Shown: positions 15,996 to 24,976 of the stretch, in pieces
Numbering within the stretch: position 1 is the stretch's first letter
Layout: the number at the start of each line of letters is the position of its first letter
The notes under the pieces: generated by a model
The model's input: the letters and a program-made list of their open reading frames with translations, nothing else
The model's database searches: none
Told to the model about the DNA's origin: nothing
Source of the DNA: an uncultured Actinomycetes bacterium
GTDB taxonomy: Bacteria; Actinomycetota; Thermoleophilia; Solirubrobacterales; Solirubrobacteraceae
DNA length: 38,302 nucleotides
Assembly: GCA_937888775.1 (NCBI GenBank)
Contig: CALAQT010000039.1
Coordinates: 1-38,302 of the forward strand
Direction: 5' to 3'
Translations under genes and position numbers: made by a program

Positions 15996-16780
15996 AGCTG
16001 TCGGTCGTGATCCCCGCTCATAACGAAGTGGATTCGATCGGTGAGACCGTCGCGAGCACCGTCGCCGAGCTCGAGCGGGTTGGGATCGAGCACGAGATCC
16101 TGGTGATCGACGACGCGAGCGGCGACGGGACCGGCGAGGTCGTGATGGCGATCGCCGAGGGCAATCAGAACGTGCGCTACGTGTGCTCTCCGCTGCCGCC
16201 CGGTTTCGGGCACGCGGTCAGAGCCGGTCTGGAGCTCTTCACCGGCGACTGCGTGGCGATCATGATGGCCGACCTGTCGGATTCGCCGAAGGATCTGGTG
16301 CTCTACTACCGGGTCCTCGAGCAGGGCTATGACTGTGCCTTTGGGACCAGGTTCGGGCGCGGCGGTTACGTTCGTGACTACCCGCGGCTGAAGCTGGTGC
16401 TCAACCGGATCGTCAACATCGGCATCCGGATTCTCTTCCGTCACGGCTACGACGACACGACCAACGCCTTCAAGGCTTACCGGCGCCCCGTGATCGAGCA
16501 GCTCCAGCCGTTGCTCTCAAATCACTTCAATCTCACCGTCGAGATGCCCCTGAAGGCGATCGTGCGTGGTTTTACCTATGCGGTCGTGCCGGTGAGCTGG
16601 TGCAACCGCCGCCACGGCACCTCCAAGCTGCAGCTCAGTGAGATGGGCAGCCGGTATCTGTTCATCGTTCTCTACGTCTGGCTCGAGCAGCATCTGAGTC
16701 GCGGCGACTACCGGCGCCGCGACCTCCCGGACCAGATGTCCGAGGACGCGCACCCACGCGCTGGCCTGAAAATCGGTTAG
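15992..16780 (+). CDS. GT2 family glycosyltransferase, dolichyl-phosphate mannosyltransferase-like
   Basis: 262 residues. ATG 15992 overlaps the upstream stop (ATGA); an upstream in-frame ATG at 15977 is less likely. Motifs are [47 protein letters not shown], then [17 protein letters not shown] in place of the DxD, and [17 protein letters not shown] helix followed by [13 protein letters not shown] (the DTxxGFK-like element). It matches DPM1/ArnC-like enzymes without the C-terminal membrane helices, and ends in a polar tail. It would transfer a sugar to a polyprenyl phosphate or glycan acceptor. Its coupling to two epimerases suggests that it uses their product. Confidence 0.8.
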   Translation: MKLSVVIPAHNEVDSIGETVASTVAELERVGIEHEILVIDDASGDGTGEVVMAIAEGNQNVRYVCSPLPPGFGHAVRAGLELFTGDCVAIMMADLSDSPKDLVLYYRVLEQGYDCAFGTRFGRGGYVRDYPRLKLVLNRIVNIGIRILFRHGYDDTTNAFKAYRRPVIEQLQPLLSNHFNLTVEMPLKAIVRGFTYAVVPVSWCNRRHGTSKLQLSEMGSRYLFIVLYVWLEQHLSRGDYRRRDLPDQMSEDAHPRAGLKIG

Positions 16781-16785
16781 GCCGG

Positions 16786-18618
16786 CTACACCAGCGCTTT
16801 GGCCCGCGAACGGGCCAACTTCACGCGCGCGGTCCGGTCCAGCGCGACCTTTCTCAGGCGCACGTTCTTGGGCGTCACCTCCACGCACTCGTCGGCGCGC
16901 AGGAACTCCAGCGCCTGATCGAGCGACAGCTCCCGCTTGGGCACCAACCGGATGAGCTCGTCGGCGGTCGACTGGCGCATGTTGGTCAGGTGCTTCTCCT
17001 TGGTGGCGTTGACGTCGAGGTCCTCGGCGCGGGAGTTCTCGCCCACGATCATGCCCTCGTAGACCTCCTCGCCGGGCTCGACGAACAGGGTTCCGCGCTC
17101 CTGCAGGCTGAACAGCGCGAAGCCCGCAACCCTCCCGCGACGATCGGCCACCAACGAGCCCGTCGGCCGCGTGCGCAGCTCGCCGTGCCACGGCTCCCAG
17201 CGATCGAACACGTGGTGCACCAGTCCGGTGCCGCGTGTCTCGGTCAGGAACTCGGTCCGGAAGCCGATCAGCCCCCTCGCCGGGACCAGGTACTCCATTC
17301 GCACCCAGCCCGTGCCGTGATTGACCATCTGCTCCAGGCGGCCCTTGCGCAGGGCCAGCAGCTGGGTGACCACGCCGACATAATCCTCGGGCGCGTCGAC
17401 ACTCAGCCGCTCCACCGGCTCGTGGGTCGTGCCGTTGACCTCGCGGGTGACGACCTGGGGCTTTCCCACCGTCAGCTCGAAGCCCTCACGGCGCATCAGC
17501 TCCACCAGGATCGCCAGCGCCAGCTCGCCGCGGCCCTGAACCTCCCACACGTCGGGACGCTCGGTCTCGCTGATCCGCAGCGAGACGTTGCCGACCAGCT
17601 CGCGGTCCAGCCGGGCCTTGACCTGGCTGGCGGTCAGCAGGCTGCCGTCCTGCCCGGCCAGCGGCGATCCGTTGATCCCGATCGTCACCGACAGCGATGG
17701 CTCATCGACGGTGATCACCGGCAGCGGACGGGGATCCTCGGCGTCGGCGAGCGTCTCGCCGATCGTGATCTCCGGGATCCCGGCCACCGAGATGATCTCG
17801 CCCGCTGCCGCCTCGTCGGCGGCCACCCAATCAAGCGACTCGGTCACGTACAGCTCTGAGACCTTGACCCGCTCGATCTCGCCGGTGGAACGACACCAGG
17901 CGATCGTCTCGCCGCGGCGGATCACCCCGTTGCGGATCCGGCAAATCGCCAGCCGCCCGACGTAGGGCGAGGCGTCGAGGTTGGTCACGTGCGCCTGCAG
18001 CGGAGCAGTTGGATCGTATTCCGGCGCCGGCACGTGCTCGAGCAGCAGTTCCAGCAGCGGTTTGAGGTCGGTGCCCTCGTCCGCCGGATCAAGCGACGCC
18101 CGCCCGGCCTTGGCGTTGGTGTAGACGATCGGGAAGTCGATCTGCGATTCGTCGGCGTCGAGGTCCAAGAACAGCTCATACACCTCGTCGACGACCTCGT
18201 CGATCCGCGCGTCGGGACGGTCGACCTTGTTGACCACCAGGATCACCGGCAACCGCGCCTCCAGCGCCTTGCGCAAGACGAAGCGCGTCTGGGGCAGCGG
18301 GCCCTCGCTGGCGTCGACCAGCAGCAGCACTCCATCGACCATCGTCAAGCCTCGCTCGACTTCACCCCCGAAGTCGGCGTGGCCGGGGGTGTCGACGATG
18401 TTGAGCTTCACATCGGCGTAGCGGACGGCCGTGTTCTTGGCCAGGATCGTGATGCCCTTCTCGCGCTCCAGGTCCATCGAGTCGAGCACCCGCTCGTTGA
18501 CCGTCTGGCCGGAGCGAAACGCGCCGGACTGCCACAGCAGCGCGTCGACCAGCGTCGTCTTGCCGTGATCGACGTGCGCGATGATCGCGATATTGCGGAT
18601 GTCGGAGCGGAGCGCCAT
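16786..18618 (-). CDS. typA: Ribosome-associated translational GTPase TypA/BipA
   Basis: 610 residues from ATG 18618; TATCGT (minus strand, 18629-18634) lies 10 nt upstream and the family start [19 protein letters not shown] fits; GTG 18630 is the alternative. GTPase motifs in order are [15 protein letters not shown] (G1), EREKGITIL (G2), [12 protein letters not shown] (G3), [11 protein letters not shown] (G4). Domains II, III and V and the TypA-specific C-terminal domain follow ([38 protein letters not shown], and the [14 protein letters not shown] segment). Length is normal. TypA binds the 70S ribosome and acts in stress or low-temperature growth and large-subunit assembly. It ends 5 bp from the stop of the convergent glycan gene and marks the border of the glycan locus. 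Confidence 0.95.
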   Translation of the reverse strand: MALRSDIRNIAIIAHVDHGKTTLVDALLWQSGAFRSGQTVNERVLDSMDLEREKGITILAKNTAVRYADVKLNIVDTPGHADFGGEVERGLTMVDGVLLLVDASEGPLPQTRFVLRKALEARLPVILVVNKVDRPDARIDEVVDEVYELFLDLDADESQIDFPIVYTNAKAGRASLDPADEGTDLKPLLELLLEHVPAPEYDPTAPLQAHVTNLDASPYVGRLAICRIRNGVIRRGETIAWCRSTGEIERVKVSELYVTESLDWVAADEAAAGEIISVAGIPEITIGETLADAEDPRPLPVITVDEPSLSVTIGINGSPLAGQDGSLLTASQVKARLDRELVGNVSLRISETERPDVWEVQGRGELALAILVELMRREGFELTVGKPQVVTREVNGTTHEPVERLSVDAPEDYVGVVTQLLALRKGRLEQMVNHGTGWVRMEYLVPARGLIGFRTEFLTETRGTGLVHHVFDRWEPWHGELRTRPTGSLVADRRGRVAGFALFSLQERGTLFVEPGEEVYEGMIVGENSRAEDLDVNATKEKHLTNMRQSTADELIRLVPKRELSLDQALEFLRADECVEVTPKNVRLRKVALDRTARVKLARSRAKALV

Positions 18619-18663
18619 TCGGCGGGCCACGATAGACGGTCTGGTGCGCCCGGCTCCTGTGTC

Positions 18664-19662
18664 CTAGGAGTCCGAGGACTCCGGCGGGCCAGACGATTCG
18701 GCCTCGACCTCGGCTTCGGGCTCTGCCTCGTACGACACGAGGGGATTGAGCGCGCGCTGCCGATCGGAGATGCCGGGCGCTCCGAGCGCCTCGGCCTCGC
18801 CTGATCCAAGCTCGCGCTGCTGGCCGGGATCGATCGCCGCCGGACTGGGCGCGCCGTTGAGAGCCGCGCCGCTCGCCTCGTCGGCGACGGTCGGGCTTGA
18901 GCCCTTCTGCATCACGTCGAGCAACGGGCGGATCAGGTCGATCGGCATCGGGAACACGACGGTCGAGTTCTGCTGGCCGCCGATCTCGCCCAGCGTCTGC
19001 AGGTAGCGAAGCTGGAGCGTGACCGGGTTGCGGCCGATCACATCGGCCGCCTGCCCGAGCTTGGCGGCCGCCTGGAACTCTCCCTCGGCGTTGATGACCT
19101 TGGCGCGGCGCTCGCGCTCGGCCTCGGCCTGGCGGGCGATCGCGTGCTGCATCCGTTCGGGGATCTCCACGTCCTTGATCTCTACCGTCGTGACCTTGAT
19201 GCCCCACGGTTCGGTCTGGGCGTCGATCACGTGCTGCAAGGATTCGTTGAGGTGCTCGCGCTCGGACAGGAGCGTGTCGAGGTCGACGCCGCCGAGCACG
19301 GAGCGCAGCGTCGTCTGCGCTATCTGTAGCGTGGCGTTGGGGAAGCTCTCGACCTCGGTCACCGCCCGGCTAGGATCGATCACCCGGTAGTAGGCGACCG
19401 CGGTCACGCGCGCGGGGACGTTGTCGCGCGTGATGATCTCCTGGGGCGGGACCGTCAGGGTGATCGTCCGCAGGCTGATGCGCACCATCCGGTCGATCGA
19501 GGGCACGAGCAGGATCAGGCCCGGGCCCTTCTGCTCCATTAGGCGCCCCAGTCTGAATACGACGCCGCGCTCGTACTCGCGCAGCACGCGCACCGAGGCA
19601 CTGAGCGCCGTGAACCCCAGCACCAGCAGCACGGCGATCACGATCAGTACCGCGGTGATCAC
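18664..19662 (-). CDS. Slipin (stomatin-like SPFH/PHB membrane protein)
   Basis: 332 residues, GTG 19662 directly following the TAA of nfeD. One N-terminal membrane hairpin or helix ([19 protein letters not shown]) is followed by the SPFH core: [80 protein letters not shown] and [20 protein letters not shown]. The coiled-coil [20 protein letters not shown] comes next. The C-terminal 80 residues are acidic and low complexity ([13 protein letters not shown]), longer than in minimal slipins. Slipins form oligomeric membrane scaffolds, often as partners of NfeD, which is the immediate upstream gene here. Confidence 0.92.
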   Translation of the reverse strand: MITAVLIVIAVLLVLGFTALSASVRVLREYERGVVFRLGRLMEQKGPGLILLVPSIDRMVRISLRTITLTVPPQEIITRDNVPARVTAVAYYRVIDPSRAVTEVESFPNATLQIAQTTLRSVLGGVDLDTLLSEREHLNESLQHVIDAQTEPWGIKVTTVEIKDVEIPERMQHAIARQAEAERERRAKVINAEGEFQAAAKLGQAADVIGRNPVTLQLRYLQTLGEIGGQQNSTVVFPMPIDLIRPLLDVMQKGSSPTVADEASGAALNGAPSPAAIDPGQQRELGSGEAEALGAPGISDRQRALNPLVSYEAEPEAEVEAESSGPPESSDS

Positions 19663-20136
19663 TTACACCAGTTCCCAGTCCTCGGCCCGGCGCACCGACA
19701 GCTCCAGACCCGTGAGACGCTCGACCACGACCTTGTCGCCTGCGTGCAACTCCACTTCGTCGTCATCTTCATAGGCCGAGCGCGCCGCACGCCACAGCGC
19801 GCCGTCAAGCAGCACCTTGCCGCCGGACGCATCCCAGCTGCGAACGACTCCGATGTGGCCAGCCAGTCCTTCAGATCCGGTGCGCACGCGCCGGCTCCGC
19901 ACGGCCGCGCCCTTCTTGACCGAGATCGCGACCAGACCCAGCCCGGCGCCGCCCAGCCCGAGCGCGGCGATCAACCCCAGGAGGAGGCCGCCGCCCAGGG
20001 CGCTGACCGCCAGCACCGCGCCGACGGCCATCACAATCGCACCGGGGCCACCGACGGCTCCCATCGACGGCACGTGGGCCTCGGCCATCACGAGGATCGC
20101 TCCGATCACCAGCAGCACCACACCCAGTGCGGTCAT
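19663..20136 (-). CDS. NfeD-like membrane protein (short type)
   Basis: 157 residues. ATG 20136 has TAGGAT 6 nt upstream (minus strand 20143-20148), a leaderless arrangement. Four hydrophobic segments fill residues 1-75 (ALGVVLLVIGAILVMAEAH, then GAIVMAVGAVLAVSALGGG and GLIAALGLGGAGLGLVAIS). The C-terminal 80 residues form the OB-fold domain of NfeD1b-type proteins: GSEGLAGHIGVVRSWDASGG, VLLDGALWRA, and AGDKVVVERLTGLELSVR. The ClpP-like protease domain of long NfeD is absent. Partner of the slipin; the two stop/start codons abut, so translation is probably coupled. Confidence 0.9.
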   Translation of the reverse strand: MTALGVVLLVIGAILVMAEAHVPSMGAVGGPGAIVMAVGAVLAVSALGGGLLLGLIAALGLGGAGLGLVAISVKKGAAVRSRRVRTGSEGLAGHIGVVRSWDASGGKVLLDGALWRAARSAYEDDDEVELHAGDKVVVERLTGLELSVRRAEDWELV

Positions 20137-20294
20137 GGACTAATCCTACGCTTCGCCTGAGGTGGGCGAGGCGCGTGGCCGGGTTTTTCTGGGGCGGCCT
20201 GGCCGCCGAGCGCCGGAGGCCGCCCGATCCCAGACGGCGCTCGGCAGTCCGCCGGTCGGCCGGTGGCCGGCTGTGGTCAAACGGTCAGGATGTC

Positions 20295-20345
20295 CGAACT
20301 TTGGCTACTTGCGACCGGCGGGTGGTCGCAAATCGCCAAAGTTCG
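20295..20345. repeat. Imperfect 22-bp inverted repeat (large hairpin)
   Basis: Left arm 20295-20316 (CGAACTTTGGC...TTGCGACC) and right arm 20324-20345 (GGTCGCAAATCGCCAAAGTTCG) pair at 20 of 22 positions with a 7-nt loop. It lies about 50 bp beyond the HxlR gene stop and 160 bp before nfeD. It could terminate the HxlR transcript or be a palindromic mobile repeat. Confidence 0.75.
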
Positions 20346-20354
20346 CCTCCTGCG

Positions 20355-20414
20355 GCTGCGCGCTTTGCGGCTGCGCGCTTTGCGTCTGCGCGCTATGCGG
20401 CTGCGCGCTGGGCG
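20355..20414. repeat. Four 15-bp tandem repeats (GCTGCGCGCTTTGCG type)
   Basis: Units at 20355, 20370, 20385 and 20400; the first two are identical, the third and fourth differ at one to three positions. The repeat straddles the 3' end of the HxlR gene (stop at 20393) and creates its Ala/Arg-rich C-terminus. Confidence 0.8.
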
Positions 20415-20902
20415 GCTTTGGCCGCGGCGCGGCGTCGCAACGGATGATCGGCCCGGGCTCCCGGGCCGGCGCTGGCCAGCACGTCGCGGGCTGATAGTCG
20501 CGCGCCACATGCAGCACAGAGTCGGTGCTCGTCGACCGCGCCCCCACAGCCGCGATGCTCCAGCAGCACGGGCGGCCCCGCGGCCGGAGCGGCGTACCGG
20601 TCGCCCCACTGCATCAGCGCGACGATCGTCGGCCACAGATCCAGCCCCTTCTCGGTCAGCATGTACTCGTAGCGCTTGGGGCGTTGCTGATAGAGGCGCT
20701 TTTCCAGCACGCCCTGGTCCACGAGCCGGGTGAGGCGGGTCTGGAGGACGTTGCGCGCCACCGCGAGATCGGATTGGAGTTGGTCAAATCGCCTCACGCC
20801 CAGCATCACCTCGCGGATGATCAGCAGCGACCAGCGCTCCCCGATCACCTCGAGCGCGCCGGCGATGCTGCACTGCTGATCCTTGTAGTCGTTTCCGAGC
20901 AT
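20393..20902 (-). CDS. HxlR-family winged-helix transcriptional regulator
   Basis: 169 residues from ATG 20902. TAGACT (minus strand 20910-20915) is 7 nt upstream with TTGCGT 18 nt before it, so this start is both promoter-proximal and the one that gives the family N-terminus. The longer frame back to 20971 would run through the promoter. The HxlR core is NDYKDQQCSIAGALEVIGER then WSLLIIREVMLGVRRFDQLQ, AVARNVLQTRLTRLVDQGVL and RPKRYEYMLTEKGLDLWPT. The Cys in QQCSIA is the redox or ligand-sensing Cys of the family. A C-terminal CGGAVDEHRLCAACG segment could be a small zinc ribbon. It is divergent from the MFS gene and most likely represses it and itself. Confidence 0.9.
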   Translation of the reverse strand: MLGNDYKDQQCSIAGALEVIGERWSLLIIREVMLGVRRFDQLQSDLAVARNVLQTRLTRLVDQGVLEKRLYQQRPKRYEYMLTEKGLDLWPTIVALMQWGDRYAAPAAGPPVLLEHRGCGGAVDEHRLCAACGARLSARDVLASAGPGARADHPLRRRAAAKAAQRAAA

Positions 20903-20909
20903 GCGGTTC

Positions 20910-20939
20910 AGTCTACCGCACATGGGTTGCATCACGCAA
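20910..20939 (-). promoter_or_regulatory. HxlR gene promoter
   Basis: On the minus strand, -35 TTGCGT (20939-20934), 18-nt spacer, -10 TAGACT (20915-20910), then 7 nt to ATG. The -35 overlaps the first CATCAYGCAACT box, which would allow autorepression. Confidence 0.6.
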
Positions 20940-20955
20940 CTCTTATTGCTAGGGT
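20927..20955 (+). promoter_or_regulatory. MFS exporter promoter
   Basis: -35 TTGCAT (20927-20932), 17-nt spacer, -10 TAGGGT (20950-20955). Transcription would begin near 20962, giving a leader of about 35 nt that carries GGGGAG at 20985-20990 for ATG 20997. Confidence 0.65.
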
Positions 20956-20973
20956 GCGTCCCATCATGCAACT
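20930..20973 (+). promoter_or_regulatory. Probable HxlR operator: two CATCAYGCAACT direct repeats 32 bp apart
   Basis: CATCACGCAACT at 20930-20941 and CATCATGCAACT at 20962-20973 differ at one base and are spaced 32 bp, close to three helical turns. The first lies between the -35 boxes of both divergent promoters and is flanked by GTTGC/GCAAC dyad bases; the second covers the predicted MFS start point. Confidence 0.6.
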
Positions 20974-20996
20974 AACTTGTGCTTGGGGAGCAGCTG

Positions 20997-22422
20997 ATGC
21001 AACGTAAATGGATCGTGACGCTGATCGTGTGTGCCGGGGTGTTCATGGCGAGCCTCGACCTGTTCATCGTCAACATCGCCTTCCCGAGCATCGAGCGGAG
21101 CTTCCATCACGCCTCCTTGGGGTCGCTGTCGTGGATCGTCAGCGGCTACGCGATCGTGTTCGCCGCGCTGCTCGTGCCGGCCGGGAGATGGGCGGACGCG
21201 TTCGGGCGTAAGCGCGCCTTCCTGCTCGGCCTGGCGATCTTCGTGCTGGCCAGCGTGGGCTGTGCGGTCTCGCCGTCGATCGGGTGGCTGATCGCCGCCC
21301 GAGTGGTCCAGGCCGCCGGCGGCGCCCTGATGCTCCCCACTTCGCTTGGCCTGATCCTGCCTGAGTTCGCCCCCCACGAGCGACACTCGGCGATCGGCGC
21401 CTGGGCGGCCACGGGTGCGATCGCCGCCGCGACCGGTCCGCCGCTCGGCGGGCTGCTGGTCCAGGCCGACTGGCGCCTGGTGTTCTTGGTCAACGTGCCC
21501 GTGGGCCTGCTCGGCCTGGTGTTCGGCGCTCGCATCCTTTCCGAACGCCGTGAGGTCGGCGCCCACCGCCCGGACCTGCTTGGCGCGCTGACGTTCATCG
21601 TGGCGATCGGCGCTCTGGTCGTGGCGATCGTCAACGGCCAGGACTTGGGCTGGGCCTCGCCGCGGGTGATGGGGCTGCTGGTGTTGACCGCCATCCTGCT
21701 GCCGGTGATCTGGTGGCGCTCAGAACGCCACCCGTCGCCGCTGTTCGAGCCGGCCATGCTGCGCGTGCGCAGCTTCAGCCTGGCGCTCACCGCCTCGATC
21801 CTGTTCTTCGCCGGCTTTGCTGCGATGCTGCTCTCAGGCGTCCTGTTCCTCACCACCGTCTGGCACGAGGACGTCCTCACGGCCGGATTGATGCTGTTCC
21901 CCCGGCCCGCTGGTGGCGGCGATCTTCAGCGTCCCCTCGGCGCGGCTGGGCGCCCGCTTCGGCTACCGGCTCCCGGGCCTCGCCGGGTCGCTGCTGTTCG
22001 CGGTCGCATCGGTCTGGTGGATCACCCAGACCGGGGACACCCCCGCCTACCTGACCCAGTACCTGCCGGGGATGGCCTGCAGCGGCGCCGGCGCGGGCCT
22101 GATGATCCCCACGCTCACCGGAGCCGGCGCATCGTCCCTGCCCCCGCAGCGCTTCGCCACCGGTGCGGCGGTCCTGACGATGGGTCGTCAGGTCGGCTCC
22201 GCGCTCGGTGTGGCGGTGCTGGTGGCCGTGCTGGGCACGCACGCGACGACGGCGTCAGCGTTTCATTCCGCCTGGGGGATCTGTCTCGCCGGCGCGCTGA
22301 CCGCTGGTTTGGCACTGGCGGCGCTGGGCCCGGCGGCCCGGGCGGCAGCGGTGGCGGCGACCGCAACTGCGACCACCGCGACCGCGAAGAACGCCACCGC
22401 GATGAATGCGACACCAGCATGA
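20997..22422 (+). pseudogene. MFS exporter of the DHA2 (EmrB/QacA) family, frameshifted at a C5 run
   Basis: ATG 20997 has GGGGAG 6 nt upstream. The protein starts with TM1 WIVTLIVCAGVFMASLDLFI and the DHA2 signature D-x-x-I-V-N-I-A-x-P; motif A is GRWADAFGRKR and motif C is AATGPPLGGLL. Frame one reads through LTAGLMLFP and then becomes Arg-rich. Removing one C from 21899-21903 restores FPGPLVAAIFSVPSARLGAR and the remaining helices through GMACSGAGAGLMIPTLTGAG and FATGAAVLTMGRQVGSALGV. The restored protein is about 474 residues with 14 helices and an Ala/Thr-rich end. The family exports drugs or other small molecules by proton antiport. Its ATGA overlap with the thioesterase and the divergent HxlR gene indicate one inducible unit. 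May be intact in the organism if the extra C is an error. Confidence 0.8.
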
Positions 22423-22919
22423 GCGTGTCCGACGGACTGCGATCGCGCAGCTTCACCTGGGAGGACCCGGCGGCGATGGCTGCCATCGCCCGCCAGAAGC
22501 CCGGACTGGAGTACCTGCGGGAGATCGCCGCCGGCCAGCTCGCTCCGCCGCCGGTGGCGCGACTGCTGGGGTTCTCGATTGTGGAGGTGGCACCCGGGCG
22601 CGCGGTGTTCGCGATGGATCCGGCCGAATGGATGTACAACCCGATCGGCTCGGTGCACGGCGGGGTCGCCGCGACGCTGCTTGACTCGTGCATGGGCTGT
22701 GCGGTGCACGCGGCGCTCGAGCCCGGAGTTGGCTACTCGACCACCGATCTCCAGGTCCGCTACGTCCGCGCGATGAGCGACACGACCGGTCGGGTCCTCG
22801 CCGAGGGCCGGGTCGTGCACCTGGGGCGCCGGACCGCGACCGCGGAGGGCCGCCTGTACGTGAAGGCCGACGGGTCGCTGATCGCGCACGCGAGCACCGG
22901 CATCGCGATCCTTCGCTGA
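22419..22919 (+). CDS. Hotdog-fold thioesterase (PaaI-like)
   Basis: 166 residues. ATG 22419 overlaps the MFS stop (ATGA). Because of the frameshift upstream, the frame is artificially open back into the MFS gene. The N-terminal 45 residues are helical (MAAIARQKPGLEYLREIAAG), as in PaaI-type proteins that begin with a propeptide-like helix. The hotdog core has MYNPIGSVHGGVAATLLDSC (N/D-x-x-G-x-x-HGG motif with the long hotdog helix), TTDLQVRYVRAM and GRVLAEGRVVHLGRRTATAE. These enzymes cleave acyl-CoA or aryl-CoA thioesters. Pairing with an exporter and HxlR regulator fits removal of an aromatic or acyl compound. Confidence 0.88.
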   Translation: MSVSDGLRSRSFTWEDPAAMAAIARQKPGLEYLREIAAGQLAPPPVARLLGFSIVEVAPGRAVFAMDPAEWMYNPIGSVHGGVAATLLDSCMGCAVHAALEPGVGYSTTDLQVRYVRAMSDTTGRVLAEGRVVHLGRRTATAEGRLYVKADGSLIAHASTGIAILR

Positions 22920-22955
22920 GCTGCGCACCGCGGGCGGAGCGTCAACTGTCGACAA

Positions 22956-23012
22956 CCGGGTAGTGCTAAAGGTGAGTGGACGCCGCACGCCTTTAACAGC
23001 ACTTTCGCCCGG
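22956..23012. promoter_or_regulatory. Long leader hairpin upstream of transketolase
   Basis: Nested pairing: CCGGG (22956-22960) with CCCGG (23008-23012), AGTGCT (22962-22967) with AGCACT (22998-23003), AAAGG (22968-22972) with CCTTT (22990-22994) and a 3-nt bulge AAC. It ends 58 nt before the tkt ATG and has no T-run. It may be a terminator for the MFS-thioesterase unit or a structured 5' leader of tkt. Confidence 0.5.
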
Positions 23013-23069
23013 TCCGGCGCTCGGCGCGCAATCATGCCCTTGAACGCTCCCCCTCCCGGAGGTTGTCCG

Positions 23070-24950
23070 ATGAACAACGACGAACTGCACAACCTGGCGC
23101 AGCGGCTTCGGATCGACTCGATCCGCGCGGCTGCTGCCGCCAATTCCGGCCATCCGACCTCGTCGATGTCGGCGGCCGATTTGATGGCCGTCCTGATGGG
23201 CCGCTATCTGCGTTACGACTACGATCGGCCAAAGGATCCCAACAACGATCACCTGATCTTCTCCAAGGGTCACGCCTCACCGCTGGTCTATGCCATGTTT
23301 CGCGCAGCCGGGGCGGTCTCCGATGAGGAGCTGCTGAGCTTTCGCCGGTTCGGCTCAAAGCTCGAGGGACATCCGACCCCGACGTTGCCCTGGGTCGACG
23401 TCGCCACCGGCTCGCTGGGTCAGGGCCTGCCGATCGCCGCCGGGATTGCGCTGTGCGGCCGCGACCTCGATCGGCTGCCCTATCGGGTCTGGTGCCTGTG
23501 CGGGGACTCCGAGATGGCCGAGGGCTCGATCTGGGAGGCAGTCGACCACGCCGGCGCGGAGGGCCTGGACAAGCTCGTGGCGATCATCGACGTCAACCGC
23601 CTCGGCCAGCGCGGCGAGACGATGCACGGCTGGGATCTGAGCTCCTACAGCCAGCGCGCGGAGGCCAGCGGCTGGAACACGATCGAGATCGACGGCCACG
23701 ACATCGCCGCGATCGATCGAGCCTTCACCGAGGCGCAGTCCACGACCGGGCGACCGACGATGATCGTTGCCAAGACGATCAAGGGCTACGGCGCCAGCGA
23801 GACTGCCAACATCGAGGGCAAGCACGGCCAGCCGCTCAAGGACCCGGAGAAGGCCTACCACGAGCTCGGCGATGTCGGGCCCGTGCACGTCGACGTTGCA
23901 AAGCCCGAGCACCACGGTCAGCCGCACAAGTTCGAGGCCGACGCGTCGCTGCCCCTGCCGAGCTACGAGGTCGGAGGCGATCCGGTCCCCACGCGCAAGG
24001 CGTTCGGCGAGGGACTGGCCGCGGTCATGCGCCAGCGCGGGGACGTGGTGGCGATCGACGGCGAGGTCGGCAACTCCACCCACCTCGAGGAGGTGCTCAA
24101 GGAAACGCCGGATCGCTATTTCGAGGCCTACATCGCCGAGCAAATGATGCTCGCGACCGCCGTCGGCTTCCAGGTTCGCGGCTGGACGCCGTTTGCGGGA
24201 ACGTTTGCCGCCTTCCTCTCACGTGCCTATGACTTCGTCCGGATGGCGGTGATCTCGCAGGCAAAGCTGTGCCTCAACGGTTCGCACGCCGGAGTCTCGA
24301 TCGGCGAGGACGGTCCGTCGCAGATGGCGTTGGAGGATCTGGCCGAGTTCCGCGCCCTGGGCAGCTCGGTCGTGCTGTATCCGTCTGACCCCAACCAGAC
24401 CGTCAAGCTGGTCGCGCAGATGGCCGACTTCGACGGGATCTCCTATCTGCGCTCGACGCGTGCCGCACTCCCGACGCTGTACGGGCCCGACGAGGAGTTC
24501 AAGATCGGTGGCGCGCGGGTGGTGCGGGAGTCAGACGAGGACCAGGTCACGCTGGTTGGCGCCGGCGTGACCCTGCACGAGGCGATCAAGGCGGCCGACG
24601 CTCTGGCGGCTAACGGGATCGCGGCCCGAGTGATCGACGCCTATTCGGTCAAGCCGATAGATGCGCAGACCCTTACCGAGGCGTCGCAGGCGACCGGTGG
24701 CCGGATCGTGGTCGTCGAGGACCACTGGCCCGAGGGCGGGATCGGTGACGCCGTGCTGGGCGTGTTCGCCGACACCGACGAGCGCCCGCGGGTCGTCAAG
24801 CTGGCGGTCACCCACCTGCCGGGATCCGGCAAGCCGGCCGAGCTGCTGGCCGACTGCGGGATCGACGCCGATCACATCGCCAAGGCGGCGCGGCGGCTCG
24901 TCGAGCTCGGCCCGCAGCTGGCTGGAGCCGCTGCCGCCGGAGCCAGCTGA
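23070..24950 (+). CDS. tkt: Transketolase
   Basis: 626 residues from ATG 23070 with GGAGG 7 nt upstream; an in-frame ATG at 23034 lacks such a site. Single-chain transketolase with the ThDP domain (GHPTSSMSAADLMAVLMGRY, SKGHASPLVYAMF, TGSLGQGLPIAAGIAL, the ThDP-binding GDSEMAEGSIWEA and DVNRLGQRG). A pyrimidine-binding domain follows (RKAFGEGLAAVMRQRGDVVA, AEQMMLATAVGFQVRGW), and a C-terminal domain (VVVEDHWPEGGIGDAVLGVF). The layout and length, and the H103-like SKGH segment, resemble archaeal/animal-type transketolase more than the E. coli TktA type. It moves two-carbon ketol units in the non-oxidative pentose phosphate pathway in the cytoplasm. Apparently monocistronic, with hairpins on both sides. 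Confidence 0.93.
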   Translation: MNNDELHNLAQRLRIDSIRAAAAANSGHPTSSMSAADLMAVLMGRYLRYDYDRPKDPNNDHLIFSKGHASPLVYAMFRAAGAVSDEELLSFRRFGSKLEGHPTPTLPWVDVATGSLGQGLPIAAGIALCGRDLDRLPYRVWCLCGDSEMAEGSIWEAVDHAGAEGLDKLVAIIDVNRLGQRGETMHGWDLSSYSQRAEASGWNTIEIDGHDIAAIDRAFTEAQSTTGRPTMIVAKTIKGYGASETANIEGKHGQPLKDPEKAYHELGDVGPVHVDVAKPEHHGQPHKFEADASLPLPSYEVGGDPVPTRKAFGEGLAAVMRQRGDVVAIDGEVGNSTHLEEVLKETPDRYFEAYIAEQMMLATAVGFQVRGWTPFAGTFAAFLSRAYDFVRMAVISQAKLCLNGSHAGVSIGEDGPSQMALEDLAEFRALGSSVVLYPSDPNQTVKLVAQMADFDGISYLRSTRAALPTLYGPDEEFKIGGARVVRESDEDQVTLVGAGVTLHEAIKAADALAANGIAARVIDAYSVKPIDAQTLTEASQATGGRIVVVEDHWPEGGIGDAVLGVFADTDERPRVVKLAVTHLPGSGKPAELLADCGIDADHIAKAARRLVELGPQLAGAAAAGAS

Positions 24951-24960
24951 CCGTGAGCCA

Positions 24961-24976
24961 AGGGCTCGCGAGCCCT
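24961..24976. terminator. GC-rich perfect palindrome after transketolase
   Basis: AGGGCTCGCGAGCCCT, 16-bp perfect dyad beginning 10 nt after the tkt stop. It can fold as a 6-bp stem with a CGCG loop. No T-run follows, as is common in high-GC actinobacteria. Confidence 0.55.

Noticed and set aside
20979..22919. A 646-residue MFS-thioesterase fusion protein
   Set aside because: The middle 170 residues are Arg/Gly-rich out-of-frame translation; MFS sequence continues in the other frame and the thioesterase has its own ATG overlapping the restored MFS stop.
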